The notes under the pieces were generated by a model. That model searched no databases, was not told the DNA's origin, and saw only the letters and a list, made by a program, of their open reading frames with translations. Shown here piece by piece: positions 1-10,927 of a DNA stretch of 64,000 nt. Numbering within the stretch: the stretch's first letter is position 1; each line of letters opens with the position of its first letter. The DNA comes from Adiantum capillus-veneris (taxonomy: Eukaryota > Streptophyta > Polypodiopsida > Polypodiales > Pteridaceae): assembly GCA_014529385.2 (NCBI GenBank), contig CM043966.1, positions 107,103,587-107,167,586 on the forward strand, in the 5' to 3' direction. Made by a program: the position numbers and the translations under genes.

Positions 1-1122
1 GTGGGCGGACCTGCGTCATAGACCCTGACCTAGCAGTTCTTGAGACAGGACACTGGAGGCTATGGGCTTGGGAGTGTTGTCGATTGGCACGAGTACAGTG
101 GGATCCTGGTGAGTGGCTATGGAGGGACCCCTTCTCTTCTACAAACCACCCAGGTGTCCCATTCTTTCAGTACATTGTTCGACTGGAACGTCGTATACTA
201 GCAGCACAGAGAGAGGCCCTCCCCGCTGCAGTACGTCATTGGCAGGAGGAGGGTCTCACAGTCGAGTTCTTAGTAGACTTTTGGGAGAGGTTGTGGGACT
301 CCAGACAGCCGAGGCGAGTCACCTTGTTTCAATGGCTGGTCGCACATAGAGCCACAGCAGTAGGGAGCTGGCTAGTGCATAGTGGTCTCTCGACCACATG
401 TGCAGCTTGTGACCATTTGGTGGAGAGTTAAACGTCACTGTCTTTGGGACTGTCCCTTGGCCCAGCAGGTGTGGCTACGAGTTCTTCGGCTGATGCCTGC
501 TCTCTCCACGGCTCGACAGTACACTTGGGGGGCAGCGGCTTGGTCCACCCTCACGGGCCTGGCACTTCAGTTTGAGCTATCTTCCACCAGCAGGATGATA
601 GTGATGCAGGGGGGGCAACCTACACTCCAGCCTGCTACAGAGCTTACTCCACAGGAGTGGTGCAGTGAGAGAGAGGAGTGTTGGGAGCTCATCAGTGGCC
701 TGACACTTTGGTTCATCTGGCGGGCCCGCTGTTTCCGCATCTCTGAGGCTCGCCCTGTGCCACCAGCAGAGACTGTTCGTGACTTTTGGCTAGAGCTGAT
801 CCATACTCTCAGAGGATAGCTTGAGGGACTACAGGGCAGCTCCGACCGCATGCGGGAGCGCCGCGAGGCTTTCCTTCGACTCTGCCGCCCTGGGCCTTTC
901 TACACCATAGTCCAAGGGGTGCTCAGATGGCACTACTGTCCACCTGTGTGGCTCTTCCCTCCTCCCATCTCTTGATTTAGCCTCATTGTATATATGCTGT
1001 TTTTTCATTGGGAGAGTCTCCCCATCATGCTTGTTGTAGCCCTCTCTTGCAGAGGTGGTTGTAGCCCTATGGGCAGTTTTCATTAACTAATAGAAGGATC
1101 TTTTTCTTGGAAAAAAAAAAAA
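1..1122 (+). mobile_element. LINE 3' fragment (copy 1) ending in poly(A)
   Basis: The plus strand matches, inverted, the 3' third of the LINE at 11492-21341. It carries the C-terminal part of ORF2 and the same 3' untranslated region, ending in a run of 12 A at 1111-1122. The left side is cut by the window edge. It lies in PDAT intron 3, antisense to the gene. Confidence 0.88.
84..819 (+). pseudogene. LINE ORF2 C-terminal relic (zinc-binding tail after RT)
   Basis: The reading frame starts in ARVQWDPGEWLWRDPF, passes FQWLVAHRATAVG and TTCAACDHL, then shifts frame near 430 and continues as HCLWDCPLAQQVW. The spaced Cys/His residues (CAAC, then H-C...C) resemble the zinc-binding domain found after reverse transcriptase in plant LINEs. 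The frame ends at a stop near 819. A matching, also damaged, copy lies at 11800-12580 on the minus strand. This is a broken transposon remnant, not a host gene. Confidence 0.8.
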
Positions 1123-1976
1123 GTTCTCTGCTTTGCACACTTGCACAAGACGCCTATTTGGATATTAGGTTTTAATTTTTGTGTTTCTTTGCACTACAAT
1201 CTACTATGTGTAAGCATATTGTTTTTGACTCTCAACAACACATGAATACTATACTGCATCAACAAATTTCTATGGCAAGGCCAACCAAGCAAGACCAATT
1301 TGCCACCAATTCTATCCAATACATACTCATAGATACATCATACACACATATGTATGTATATACTATACATACATATTTATACATATATATATACTATATG
1401 TATAAATACATACATCTAAAAGCATGGGTTGTGGGTGTGTATGTCCGTGCTATACTGAACTTACATATATGCATAAATCATAAATACATGAACAGGGAAT
1501 GGGGACAACAACAGGAACGGCAATAAAGACCGAATGAGATCAGGGCTCGAAGGAAAGAGGGAAGATAGCCTGAGGGGATTGGAAAAATGGAGGCTTCATT
1601 GAGAAGCCACGCTCTAATGGCCAAAAGGTCCCGAAATCTGCCTAAAATAGCTTGAATATTTCCAACAGAATCTCTGCAAAAATCTGAGATCGTCCCATGT
1701 CCTTTAGAAAACCTTGGATTGACCACTTTCTTATCCCTGAACAGACTTTTCGCAACTAAAATGGAGCAGGAGCATGCTTCAAAGTCTGTACAGATCCTAT
1801 TTGGAAAGAGTTGGAACAGCCCATAACTGCAACGTTGTTCCAATTACTCCCACTGGGGCCAGATGACATAAGAGAGTGACTTAAAGAACACAACGTCATG
1901 CATTCACATTTGCACTCACATAAACAACTAGAAATAGAACAAGAACAAGCCATCTGTGTGATTCACCAGAGCTCAC
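1123..1976 (-). other. PDAT intron 3 (part), no gene seen
   Basis: This is the sequence between exon 3 and the LINE poly(A) tail. It begins with donor GTGAGC on the minus strand. It contains an AT-rich TATG/TACA microsatellite (about 1330-1415). Open frames here show no PDAT or other recognisable similarity. I see nothing else. Confidence 0.7.
1330..1415. repeat. AT-rich TATA/TACA microsatellite
   Basis: Irregular repeats of tatgtatata, tacatatt and atatatata within PDAT intron 3. This is simple sequence with no coding content. Confidence 0.8.
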
Positions 1977-2260
1977 CTTGCGACTGCAATGTCTTTAGCT
2001 TCAGAAGAGAAAAGCCCAGAGACAGCTTTCGGAACACCCAGCAAAGGTCCAGCAATATTCATTACAGCTTTAATGTGTTTGGCACACCAGTCAGGACCTC
2101 CACCTCCACCCATTGGTGCAGGTGACTCAACCCACTTCATAAAATGTAGAAAGTAAAGTGTTCCCATTGAATGAGGCACCGCAACCACCTTGTTTCCATT
2201 GTTGGTCTGCACAAGAAGCTCGATGGTGGTTTTCAGTCTGCTTAGCGTTTTGTCACGTGT
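1977..2260 (-). CDS. PDAT: PDAT exon 3 (catalytic serine exon)
   Basis: Third coding exon, from about codon 294. It begins after acceptor CAACAG with TRDKTLSRLK. It carries VVAVPHSMGTLYFLHF, where the Ser of PHSMG (about residue 324 of the joined protein) is the expected nucleophile of the Ser-Asp-His triad. The Gly-rich stretch SPAPMGGGGGPDWCAK and the family-typical VMNIAGPLLGVPKAVSGLFSSEAKD follow. It ends GCAAG before donor GTGAGC, in phase 2 (split Arg). The remaining exons, with the Asp and His of the triad and the C-terminus, are not between here and position 1, so they lie left of the window. No disabling change is visible. Confidence 0.93.
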
Positions 2261-2357
2261 CTGTTGACTCCACAAAAAGAACAGCAACAGAAAATCATGT
2301 TGAACATTACAACAGCAAGTCAAACTAAATTTTCAACAAATGGATACTGGTGTTTAC
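2261..2357 (-). other. PDAT intron 2
   Basis: A 97-bp GT-AG intron (donor GTAAACACC, acceptor GACTCCACAAAAAG on the plus strand, i.e. ...GTCAACAG on the minus strand). It separates PDAT exons 2 and 3 in phase 0. It carries no transposon, in contrast to intron 1. Confidence 0.92.
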
Positions 2358-2580
2358 CTCAGTATTTTGAAAGGAAAGTCGCCAGTCATAAGACGCCATG
2401 TGCAAATTCTTTTCTTCATAGCCCATCTTGGCTAGATTCTCAATAAGTACGGCCCAAACAAAATATCCAGCAGTGAAGTAGTCAGCAGCTACGAGTCCTG
2501 AAACAGATCTAACTCTTACACCAGGTGGATCCATTCCTGTAACATTGTCTAGTGCCATATGTTCCATCCAGCAAAACGGC
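2358..2580 (-). CDS. PDAT: PDAT exon 2 (lid-type region)
   Basis: Second coding exon, codon 219 (completed) to 293. It starts after acceptor TTTGCTATCAG, and its first base turns the split codon from exon 1 into AGG (Arg), giving VYKR-PFCWMEHM. RPxCWxEHM is the conserved segment of the PDAT family, placed over the active site like the lid of lipases. GMDPPGVRVRSVSGL, ADYFTAGYFVW, GYEEKNLHMASYDWRLSF and QNTE follow, all typical of plant PDATs. The exon ends in phase 0 at GAG before donor GTAAAC. Its partner exon 1 lies 58.7 kb upstream; exon 3 is only 97 bp downstream. The frame is fully open, so the gene looks functional here. Confidence 0.94.
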
Positions 2581-3885
2581 CTGATAGCAAAAAAATGCAA
2601 AATATCATGATCTCTAGCTTATAAAAATTGTACAAGATTTATGCCTCCACTATATACAAGCCTGTTGCTGAGGAGATGTAACATAAGAGGATACCTTAGC
2701 TTCATAGAGCAAGCATGTATTGTTGGTAGGAAGAGGGTAGAAGCTACCAGAAGAATTTATGTTCAATCACACTTAGCACACTTATCAAGTACTTGTATTT
2801 GTATATTTATATGTATTGTTTGACCATTTGCATATATCATTACTTGTTAAGATACCCATTCTTTGTGTCATGACTTATATGAAGGATCACTGGACTACAA
2901 AAATCGTAACATTGCAAGAAGATACAAAAGCACAAAAATCAAGGAAAAGAAATAAAGCACTGTCAAAGTGTGCAGCAGAAGACAAATACAAGACACATGA
3001 GAACATGAGAGGGAGAGCTAAGGCTGGCAACTCAACAAGTCCAAAGGCAAATGATACAAGATGACCAATAAGTGGACCCTGGTAGCACTGATATAGTGTG
3101 CCAGGTCTGGGTCGGGCAAAACCTCTAAAAAAACCCAACACAAAAAATCCACAAAACTGAGAATAAATAGTTAATTGGGTAAAATGTCGCATGCAAACCC
3201 TATATGTGCCTAGAATCCATACCAAAAGGATGAAAAGGTGGCCAACCCACAACTAGGGGCCTATGTACATTGTACATGTGAAAAACATTGTAAGCAGGAG
3301 TGAAAGCATTTGGAAGGTGAACGTAAAGCTCTTAACCACCCCTCAACAACAAATGTCGAGAAGCTACGGAGAAAAATGCCGGAGTCCTAACAAAATCTAG
3401 AGAACCAAAATGAGCGCCAAGCCAAGGCCCAAGAAACGGTGAACTGTTCACTGCCAAGTGAAGATGGCCATTCTAGAGGTTGCAATAATCAAAAGCTGAA
3501 AATAATGGCCCAAAAACTGAGCAAATTGCAAAAGAAGATGAAATGGAGGAGGCAGTAGTGTTGGGTTGTCCTTGTTGAGCAATAGCTCCACCGACATGAG
3601 CTACTAAAGCAGTGTCACCTACAGTAGGGTCAGGGGAATCTCGATCCTGAAGATGTGCAGAAATCTGATGCCAAGCAGATAGAAGATTCTCCCAAGTGGT
3701 AGCACGAGCATAGAAAACAAGGAACTTACTAAGAGGGAAACTTCGACTCATGGCTTACTTGAAACTTGAAACTTAAAATAAAAAGGGTGTAAACCACAAA
3801 CGAAAATTTAAGAAACGAGAGTTTCAAAACGATGTCATGTTGTTACACGGATATGGTGTGAAAACCCATTAAAAGCATGATCTTC
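2581..3885 (-). other. intron 1 sequence next to the acceptor, no element recognised
   Basis: Moderately AT-rich sequence from the exon 2 acceptor to the first solo LTR. Reading frames of 60-120 codons occur on both strands but none resembles a known family. It may be the oldest surviving part of the original intron. The last five bases (tcttc, 3881-3885) are the TSD of the adjacent solo LTR. Confidence 0.55.
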
Positions 3886-4222
3886 TGTAACAGACTTGGA
3901 CACTCCAAGTCGAGAATCTACCGCGACACCACAATAAATCACTTCAAACCAGTTCACAGTTCACAATTGATTCGACACTAGCCCGGTGGAGTTCCGTGCC
4001 TAGAGATATTGGCCCCAAAGACTGGCGCCCCTTTCGGTATTTCTTTTTGTATTAATCTGCAACTCAAAGTACAAGTGAGTAGTCGGGACTCACTCTCAGA
4101 CTCTGCGTCCAAATGCTCTGAGAAGTGAGAGCCCGAACTACTAAGTTAAAGAGTTTACAAGGGATGCCAAAAGCAGAGCCCCAAAAGCTGAAAATCAAAA
4201 GCCTTGCCAAATAAAGCAAAAG

Positions 4223-4307
<85 letters not shown>

Positions 4308-4537
4308 GCGGAAATAAAGCAAAAGCTCTCTTTTTCTCTCTCAATTTGCATAGCCAAAGCTGCAAAAACAGCGCCGTAAAATCCGCCGCGTCAGCAGCAA
4401 TACGGAGTTCCGTGATATGCGCCGCCTTTTCCGGGCAGCCTGTCTAGTCATGCCACGTGTCAGCAAGCCAGTTGGGGGAGGGTCCTTTGCAAGAGGTGTG
4501 TGTGTGTACTGGGCAGCCATGTCAAAGAGTTGTGACA
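3886..4537 (-). mobile_element. solo LTR of the A/B chromovirus family
   Basis: The left end is TGTAACAGACTTGG and the right end is GTTGTGACA. It is the same family, in the same orientation, as the LTRs at 39350-40014 and 50562-51221. The 5-bp direct repeat tcttc flanks it (3881-3885 and 4538-4542). No internal sequence is attached, so this is a solo LTR left by recombination between the two LTRs of one element. It contains the shared LTR block (4001-4046) and a long (CT)n run. Confidence 0.85.
4225..4305. repeat. (CT)n microsatellite in solo LTR
   Basis: About 40 uninterrupted CT units. It lies inside the solo LTR at the position where related LTRs carry shorter CT runs (39717-39734, 50879-50899). 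Confidence 0.97.
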
Positions 4538-4619
4538 TCTTCTAGCTTCTTTGTAATATCAGGATCAAAGGTATTAGTTTAGCCATTGCCTATTGTGGCT
4601 ACAATATGGATGATTGGAA

Positions 4620-4810
4620 CTTATATGACCTCATCAATTTTAGCCTAATTTTGGTATTGTGCTTGAGAAAGTACACCAAGTAAAGTGGCTCAGATCCTCC
4701 ACCAACAGCATAAATTAGAGAGCTCCGCCTAAGGATGAAGTCTGAAAAGGTCCACAGAGATCGGTGTGAACCAACTCCAACATTGGAGTAGCCTCTCTAA
4801 GCTGTTGTCA
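4620..4810 (-). pseudogene. Ty1/copia integrase relic
   Basis: The minus-strand translation reads REATPMLELVHTDLCGPFQ, then TSSLGGAL, a stop, and FMLLVEDLSHFTWC. HTDLCGP with the following (Y/F)F...(D)D(F/L)S...TW is the start of the copia integrase core, including the first catalytic Asp (HTD). One stop and one frameshift near FLKHN break it. It is a short decayed fragment. Confidence 0.75.
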
Positions 4811-5002
4811 CGTGCAGTGGATGGTGAAGATCTAGTTTTACACTTCCACAATCCTTTACTTTTTTCCTTGCGTTAGTGATTGCTTTTAGCTTGACTGTTG
4901 GTTCCATTTACCTTTCCTTGAGAGAGGGAATGATAGAATGCAAAAGAGATGTGTAGAGGGAGAGAGAAAGAGAGAGAAAAGGAGAGCAACACCCGATGGG
5001 GT

Positions 5003-5095
5003 CCCAACCAACCCACTCAAGGGCCCCCACACCGTTGCCAATGTGGTATTTGCTTTAAGTTGGGTAAATGGAATGTACACACAATGCAATACAAG
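5003..5095. repeat. dispersed repeat, partner of 7574-7661
   Basis: About 90 bp containing cccacaccgttgcc and tggtatttgcttt; the same block occurs in the same orientation at 7574-7661. In the second copy it directly follows an LTR-like end (cagtttgtgaca), so it is probably the 3' end of an element's internal region. Confidence 0.65.
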
Positions 5096-5173
5096 CTACA
5101 AGCCCTCGCAAAACTCAAGTGTCCGGAACTGCCGGTCATGCTCACCTACTAGTAGGCCGATATTTATCTGTTG

Positions 5174-6179
5174 TGTCATGTGCACATCTAACCCTATGTG
5201 CACGTGGACGAGCTACTTCATGACTAGGGTTCAGGTCAGCTTAGGAAGTGTTCGGCACCTTTGTGAGTGTCCAAACACTTAGAGTAGTTGCATTTCCTCT
5301 GGTTGCACACAGCATGATCATCAACATTACCATCACTCTTCAGATTCCATCAGGAGCATTTAACAATGCACAGAACCTAGTTTCCCTATTTTAGCCATTT
5401 TTCACTTATTATTAATAAGTGACTTTGTTGGGAAACTGGGTAAGGGCAATTTTGCTAAGTTAATATAAAAGAAAACTGGCAGTCACTCAAGAGAGCACAT
5501 GCAGAACCTGCAGCAAGCCCTCTACAGTTTCTCGTCAAGCAAGAACCCTCAGCAAGGCCTGGTGTTTTCAGCAAGCACCATCAGTGATCAACGTCAGCGT
5601 TTTCAGCCTTGTTTCATCAGCGTTTTCATACCTGCTGGATCAGCATCCTCAGCCTTCTGCAGTAGCGTTTTCAGCCCTGCCGCGCCAACGCTTTGCACCT
5701 GCAGAATCAGCGTTCTTAAGCCTTGCTGTACCAGCGCTTTTCAGCAGCAGAACCAGCATTTTCAGCAGTGAAACTCAAGCCAGAACAGCAGCGTTTTTCA
5801 GCCATCAAATCAGCATTTCAGTCAGCAATCATAGCGTCGTCGTCGCCGCCGTCGTCATCGACTTAGATCCTCATTGCGTCATAGCATCAAGAACTTTCAT
5901 CAGCACCTTGTATCAGATTTGTGCAATCAATAGCATAGACTTCTCTCGCCATTGAGAGAGGGGCCCTTGGAGGAGGGTTTGACAACTTTTCCCATGTCGT
6001 ATTCTTCTCTCTCTATCTCTCAGTTTCAGCACCTTCATTCACAGTGTTTCCCACTTTGTTTGTGATCATTTGCACTCTCACTAAAAAAACGGAAGGCTCT
6101 CCCTTCCGTAAGTAAAAGAACACAGTTCGGAGTACTCATCTTGAGCAAAGTTCAATATTCACTTCCGCTACACCTTACA
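5174..6179 (+). mobile_element. solo LTR of the E/F family
   Basis: It begins TGTCATGTGCACATC and ends CTACACCTTACA, matching the LTRs of element F (9370-10554, 36527-37486) along its length. The flanks tgttg (5169-5173) and tattg (6180-6184) are a 5-bp TSD with one mismatch. There is no primer-binding site after it, so it is solo. It carries the CAGCGTTTTCAGCC-type short repeats seen in every LTR of this family. Confidence 0.82.
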
Positions 6180-6464
6180 TATTGCCATTGACACGCATGT
6201 CTCCATTAGTGTATTAAAACTTAGACTCTCCAATGTCCACATCTCTAACATATCAAGTCCATGTCAAGTCACGATAGAATATCCACAGTATACAAGTGCA
6301 AACCGGCTCCAAGGCTGCAAGCTATCAAAGTAGACAATGTGAAAGCATAAAGATAGAGAGAGAATGCACCACAGAGAGAGAGAGAGAGATTGCTTGAACC
6401 ACCCAACTTGGAAATGAATAAGATTATATGATTATTACAATGAGGGTTGGGGGTTCTTATATAC
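6180..6464. other. intron spacer, no element recognised
   Basis: Short AT-rich sequence with a (GA)n tract near 6373-6389. I see no gene or clear element end. Confidence 0.5.
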
Positions 6465-7573
6465 TGTAAAAAGCTTGGACACCCAAGCGACAACTCAATT
6501 GCAACACACAAATAGAAATTGCAACAATTAAACTGGAATAAATAGAGAGCGAGAGAGAGAGAAGAGTCGACACAAAGTGGCAGAGTTCCCCTTCCACATG
6601 CACTCGCCCGAAAGCCAAGCGTCCCTTTCGGTATTTCTTTCTTTATCGGCAATCATAAAAGAACAATCGTTGGGAGGGAGGTGATCTCTGCAATCTCCTA
6701 CCAAGCTGATCTGCCAGAGACACCCCCAAGGCACTGCCCCAGTTTGCTTGTCAGTTGATCCAAAAGCTAGCGCCAAAAGCTCTCACAAACAATCTGTACA
6801 GCATGCCACCTGGCAACCCATTGTCGAGAAGTTTGCAATGCAGCTAGGAAAGCGTCGGGCCTCGGCAAATCAAGAAAATCGTAGATGATTTGAAACAAAA
6901 GAGACAATAAAAAAGAACAAAACTCCAACTATAAAAGCCTCACTCTCAAAAAGAACCAAGATCAACTTAAAACTCTTGTGTGTGATGATTTGGTGTAGCC
7001 TCACTCCCAATTGCACAAATACAATGCTAATCCGCCCTGCTAAAAACCCTAATTTTTCACTTTAGTTCATTGTCAAGACCATTGCATGGAAGCTTAGGCA
7101 CTTTATTAGACAAGCCCAAATGCTTATTCAAAGAGAGAAGGGCTCGAACATGAGGTAGAAACAATACGAGACTGCACTACAAGCACCCCCCCGTCCCTGC
7201 CCCAGCTTGAGCAACGACGCCATCGTTGTTGATTTGGCATTTTGAGCCATTTTTGGCTATGTTTGGATTATTTTTTACCATTTCATTGTCATTTTTTGTC
7301 TTTTTAGCCCAAAGATGATCTATTAGTATTTTGTCCATAAAAAGCCCAAACAAGCTTGGAAAATCCCTAAATTTATGGAAACATTGCCTTGTTCCATGTT
7401 GAACTTCCATTTTTTCCTTGTCAAGCACTTTGGAAGCATCTTTTACAGCTGTGTATAAAATCTGCTATTTTTGGACAAGATCGTCCACATTGGACTTTCC
7501 AAGTAAGACGAGCGTGACGCTTCAAAACACTTGACATTTGTACATTGCTTGACACGTCAGCAGTTTGTGACAC
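6465..7573 (-). mobile_element. probable decayed LTR (A/C-like)
   Basis: The left end TGTAAAAAGCTTGGACACCC resembles the A/B LTR terminus, and the right end CAGCAGTTTGTGACA resembles the C-family terminus. The interior has the motif CCCTTTCGGTATTTCTTT (6625-6644) from the shared LTR block. No TSD was found and the boundaries are tentative; it could be two fused LTR fragments. Confidence 0.45.
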
Positions 7574-8660
7574 CAACCAAACCTCTCAAGATCCCCCCAC
7601 ACCGTTGCCGATGTGGTATTTGCTTTTAATTGCGTAAATGGAATGTACACACATGCAATACCTCAATGCAGCCTCTACTGTCTTAAATGGGGAATGTCGC
7701 CACAGTAACTCAAGGACCTCCAATGCTGATTTGATGCACCTTTGGATCTGTCTCGATGAGGGGTTGCTAATGGCCACCAAGAGGTAGATCTCAAGCTGAT
7801 TTGCGATTCCGATGTGAGAACAAACAAGGGATGAAAGATGGCTACAAAAATGCAGATCTGGTTGCAAAAATGCAGCTGATCCATCACGTAAAGTAGGGCT
7901 GAAAATGATGATGATGCCGATGATGGACAGCAATGGGAGCACTTAATGCGACGAGGGAATGGCCAAAAAGAGGCTCAACGGGCTATCGAAGTACCAAGCT
8001 GTAGCAAGAAAGATAGCCTCTACAGCTACACACAATCTTCAGCAAGGAAGACGGCTGAAAATCGAAAACACTAGGCTGATTTGCTTTTATAGAAAACGTT
8101 GGGCTGATCTACAATGTGGAGCAAAAACGCCAGGGCCTATATAGATGCAAAATGGTGGGGCTGGATCTCTACTAACACTCCAAGATTGTGCTCCTTTTAT
8201 ATTGACTTTCGAGTGCCAAGTCGGGAATTTTAGGTCAAGTCGGGAAAAATGTGCAAATGTGCGCACATGAGAATTTTCAAGCAATAACTCACTATTCTGT
8301 CACAAATTTTATGAACAAGCTAGACCAACACATTCCTCCAACCTAGATCTACATGCACATCATGTCATATGCCCACCAAAGTGTAATAACAACTATCAAA
8401 ATGCTTGTACAATCCAGGGGGTTCCAAAACGGGAAAACCTAATCTAATGGACTTGTCCAAACGTTCGGGTACTGCGAACAGGCTCACAAAATTGCCAGTA
8501 CTAATCCTCCTAGGAATCTAGACAATTCTATCTAGGGATAGGTGCAAAAATGGCTCTGGCAGTCGATGAAGAATGTCCACGTGGCACATCGAGCCATGTG
8601 TACATAACAAACAACTATAATTCCAGCCAACAATAAAAAGCAGGCAGATTTTTGAACTGT
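7574..8660. other. decayed element sequence, no gene
   Basis: It starts with the repeat shared with 5003-5095. The middle carries phrases such as caaaaacgc and ggctgaaaatc. The end (8440-8600) has the spaced layout of the E-LTR terminus (gaacaggctcacaaaattgccag... against gaatagactcacaaaagtgccag at about 24215). It is probably a heavily diverged E/F-type LTR in minus orientation. None of the open frames is convincing. Confidence 0.4.
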
Positions 8661-8689
8661 GTTATTTTTTTAGTGAGCCTCCCCCTTAT

Positions 8690-8905
8690 AAAATGCAAAC
8701 CCCTCCCCTCCCCTCCCCCCCCCCCCCCAACCCCACCCCACCCTTCACAATGCACAAGCTCTTAGCTATCAAGCTCTACCCTCTCAAAGCTCAAGCTCTA
8801 ATTCTATCAAGCTCTCAAATCTCAAGTCCACAAGCCTACAAGGCTAGAAGCTTTGAAGCTCTCTCCCTCTCCCTCTCCCTCTCTTTCAAGCTCTCTCCCT
8901 CTCCC
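8690..8905 (+). repeat. C-rich and CTCAAG-rich leader, left half of a decayed hAT gene
   Basis: A poly-C tract (8712-8729) is followed by repeated ctcaag/aagctct phrases. The same style of leader precedes the hAT transposase exon on the minus strand at 57600-57900. It continues at 60073 after element C is removed, so C inserted into it; ctccc at 8901-8905 is the left copy of C's TSD. Confidence 0.65.
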
Positions 8906-9369
8906 TATCACAAACTGCGGACCCGTCAAGTCAATGAAGAGCAAAGCCAACCTTCAAATCACGGCCAAGGGACCTAAACCCTAAGAAGAACAAGCAACAA
9001 CAGAACAAGAAGTCCTACCAGCTTATGGGACCCCGTCTGATGGGGCCCAAGAGACATCAAGGAATTAAAATAAAACAGGACCCACACACACATACAGCCC
9101 GGATTTTTCCTTGATTGCTAACATGGCAGAACTGTACGGATTTCCGCAAAACGTGCTGGCAGATTTTTGGGCATTGCTTTTGGACAAGAAGCTTTTGAGT
9201 CTGAAGGCTTTTCATGTAAACTGCTTTTGGGGCCTAGGGCCTTCGAATATGAGGCTATAGGCATGCTTCCTAGAGAAGGTGCAGAGTTTGGAGTACCAGC
9301 TTGTACTGTGTTCATGCAATACAAAGAAATACCGAAAGGGGCACGAAGGTTTGGGGCCAATACTCTCTG
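8906..9369 (+). repeat. element C 5' LTR, left part
   Basis: It starts TATCACAAAC (the 3' LTR has TGTCACAAAC) and matches 59464 onward. It includes telo-box AAACCCTAA near 8975 and ends inside the shared LTR block at ...CAATACTCTCTG, where F is inserted. ctctg (9365-9369) is the F TSD. Confidence 0.85.
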
Positions 9370-10554
9370 TGTCACGTGCATATCTAACCCTATGTACATG
9401 TGGACAAGCTACTTCAAGTCCAGGGTTCAGGTCAACTAGGAAGTGTTCTGGCACCTTTGTGAGCCTGTGCGCAAGCCGTGCATATCAGGCACTTAGAGTA
9501 GTTGCATATCCTCTAGTTGCACACAGCATGATCATCAGCATTACAGTCAATAGCCATCATGCGCATTTTACAGTGCACAGAACCCATTTTCCCTATTTTA
9601 GCCATTTTTCACTTATTATTAATAAGTGACTTTGTTGGGGCACTTGGTAGGGCAAACTTGCTAAGTTAATATAAAAGAAACCTGGCAATCACTCAGTAGA
9701 GGAGAAGAAACCGAGAGAGCACAGGCAGAATCTGCAGTAGGCATAGTTGCAGGGAATGGCCATTTTCAGGTCTCCGTTCCCCGTTCCCTGTTCCCAATTT
9801 CCCATTCCGGATCCCCGTTCCGTGTTTCAAACGTAAGGATCCAAAACAGGGAATGGCATTTCATGCATGTCACCGTTCCCCGTTCCGATTTCTCGTTCCG
9901 TGTAACTATGTCAGCAGGCCATCTAGTGTTTCTCCTCAGCAAGACCTCAGCAAAATCAGCGTTTGCAGATCAGCCTACCAGCGTTTTCTCATCAGCCAAA
10001 CCAGCATTTTTACTACAGCCAGCATCAGCGTTTTCATCAACCTGTACCAGCCTTTTCACAACAGCAAGTTCAGTGTTTTACAGCCAGCAAACCTAGCGTT
10101 TTTCTGCCCTGCAACAGTAGTGTTTTCAGCCCAGACATAGCAGCATATTCAGCCACTGAAGTCAGCGTTTTCAGCCAGCCGTCATCAGCGTCGTCATTGC
10201 CCTCGTCGTCACCGTCATCTCCGACTTAGATCACCATTGCATCATAGCATCAACAACTTGCATCAGCACCTTTGTACCAGATTTGTGCAATCAATAGCAT
10301 AGACTTCTCTCGCCATCATGAGAGTGCCCTTGGAGAAGAGTTTGACAACAATCTGGTGTCGTATTCTTCTCTCTCTCTCTCTCTCGGTCTCAGTACCTTC
10401 GTTCACAGTGTCATTCACTTTGTTTGTGATCATTTGCACTCTCTCACTAAAGGAACGGAAGGCTCTCCCTTCCGTAAGTAAAAGGAACCCCAGAGCACAG
10501 TTCGGAAAACTCATCTTGGGCAAAGTTCAACATTCACTTCCGTTGCACCTTACA
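9370..10554 (+). repeat. element F 5' LTR
   Basis: TGTCACGTGC...GCACCTTACA, 1185 bp including the 169-bp MITE. It is rich in short agCGTTTTcagcc repeats (about 9920-10190), shared with 5500-5830 and 36930-37130. Confidence 0.88.
9742..9910. mobile_element. hAT-like MITE, 169 bp
   Basis: Terminal inverted repeats catagttgcagggaatg (9742-9758) and cgttccgtgtaactatg (9894-9910) agree at 14 of 17 positions. The inside is crowded with CGTTCC motifs. The flanks gcagtagg (9734-9741) and tcagcagg (9911-9918) are an 8-bp TSD, each with one change from the uninserted site gcagcagg in F's 3' LTR (36890s). An 8-bp TSD and GTTCC subterminal repeats fit hAT; the ends resemble those of the hAT element at 38836-58121. 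Confidence 0.75.
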
Positions 10555-10555
10555 T

Positions 10556-10567
10556 TGGTATCAGAGC
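10556..10567 (+). other. element F primer-binding site
   Basis: TGGTATCAGAGC one base after the 5' LTR; an initiator tRNA-Met type PBS. It is followed by a 360-bp leader (10568-10927) with no clear gene. Confidence 0.9.
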
Positions 10568-10927
10568 TTTGACAGTGTTCTGTATCACTCAAGGAAGGAC
10601 AAGAAATTTTTTTTGCTTGTTGCGGTCGCACGTAACCCAAGTCCACTTAGGCGTGTCGATTCCTAATCGTGTTTTTGAAGAGTGACAAGAAACCCAAGAA
10701 AGAAGGGCTTGTCCGGCCTCCCCTAGTTCCTCTTTTCACTCATTGAGAGCGGACCGTGCACTTTACGGCCGGCCAATCGACTTGAGGAACGAAAAAGCAA
10801 CCTTGGTGTGAGCACAAGGCCGCCAAGGGGTGCACCCGCAGGGAAGAGTCGAGCTCGGGTAAGAGAAGAGCCTTCTCTCAAGGATGTGGGGGTAGCTCAA
10901 GTTGAGAAGCGGATTCCAACAACCCCG

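Larger units (their letters stand above)
4538..5173. other. intron sequence between two solo LTRs
   Basis: Apart from the copia integrase relic, this stretch holds a segment at about 5003-5095 (cccacaccgttgcc...) that is repeated at 7574-7661. That marks remnants of two copies of one older element. No intact gene is present. Confidence 0.6.

Noticed and set aside
84-819. Possible host gene with a Cys/His zinc site
   Set aside because: An inverted, near-identical copy lies at the 3' end of the LINE at 11570-12580 and the sequence ends in a poly(A); it is LINE ORF2.
1478-1843. 121-codon minus-strand frame as a further PDAT exon
   Set aside because: Its sequence does not resemble any PDAT region expected after exon 3; the following exon must lie outside the window.
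5174-6179. CRISPR-like array from repeated CAGCGTTTTCAGCC phrases
   Set aside because: The repeats are irregular, lie inside an LTR family present three times, and the genome is a plant.
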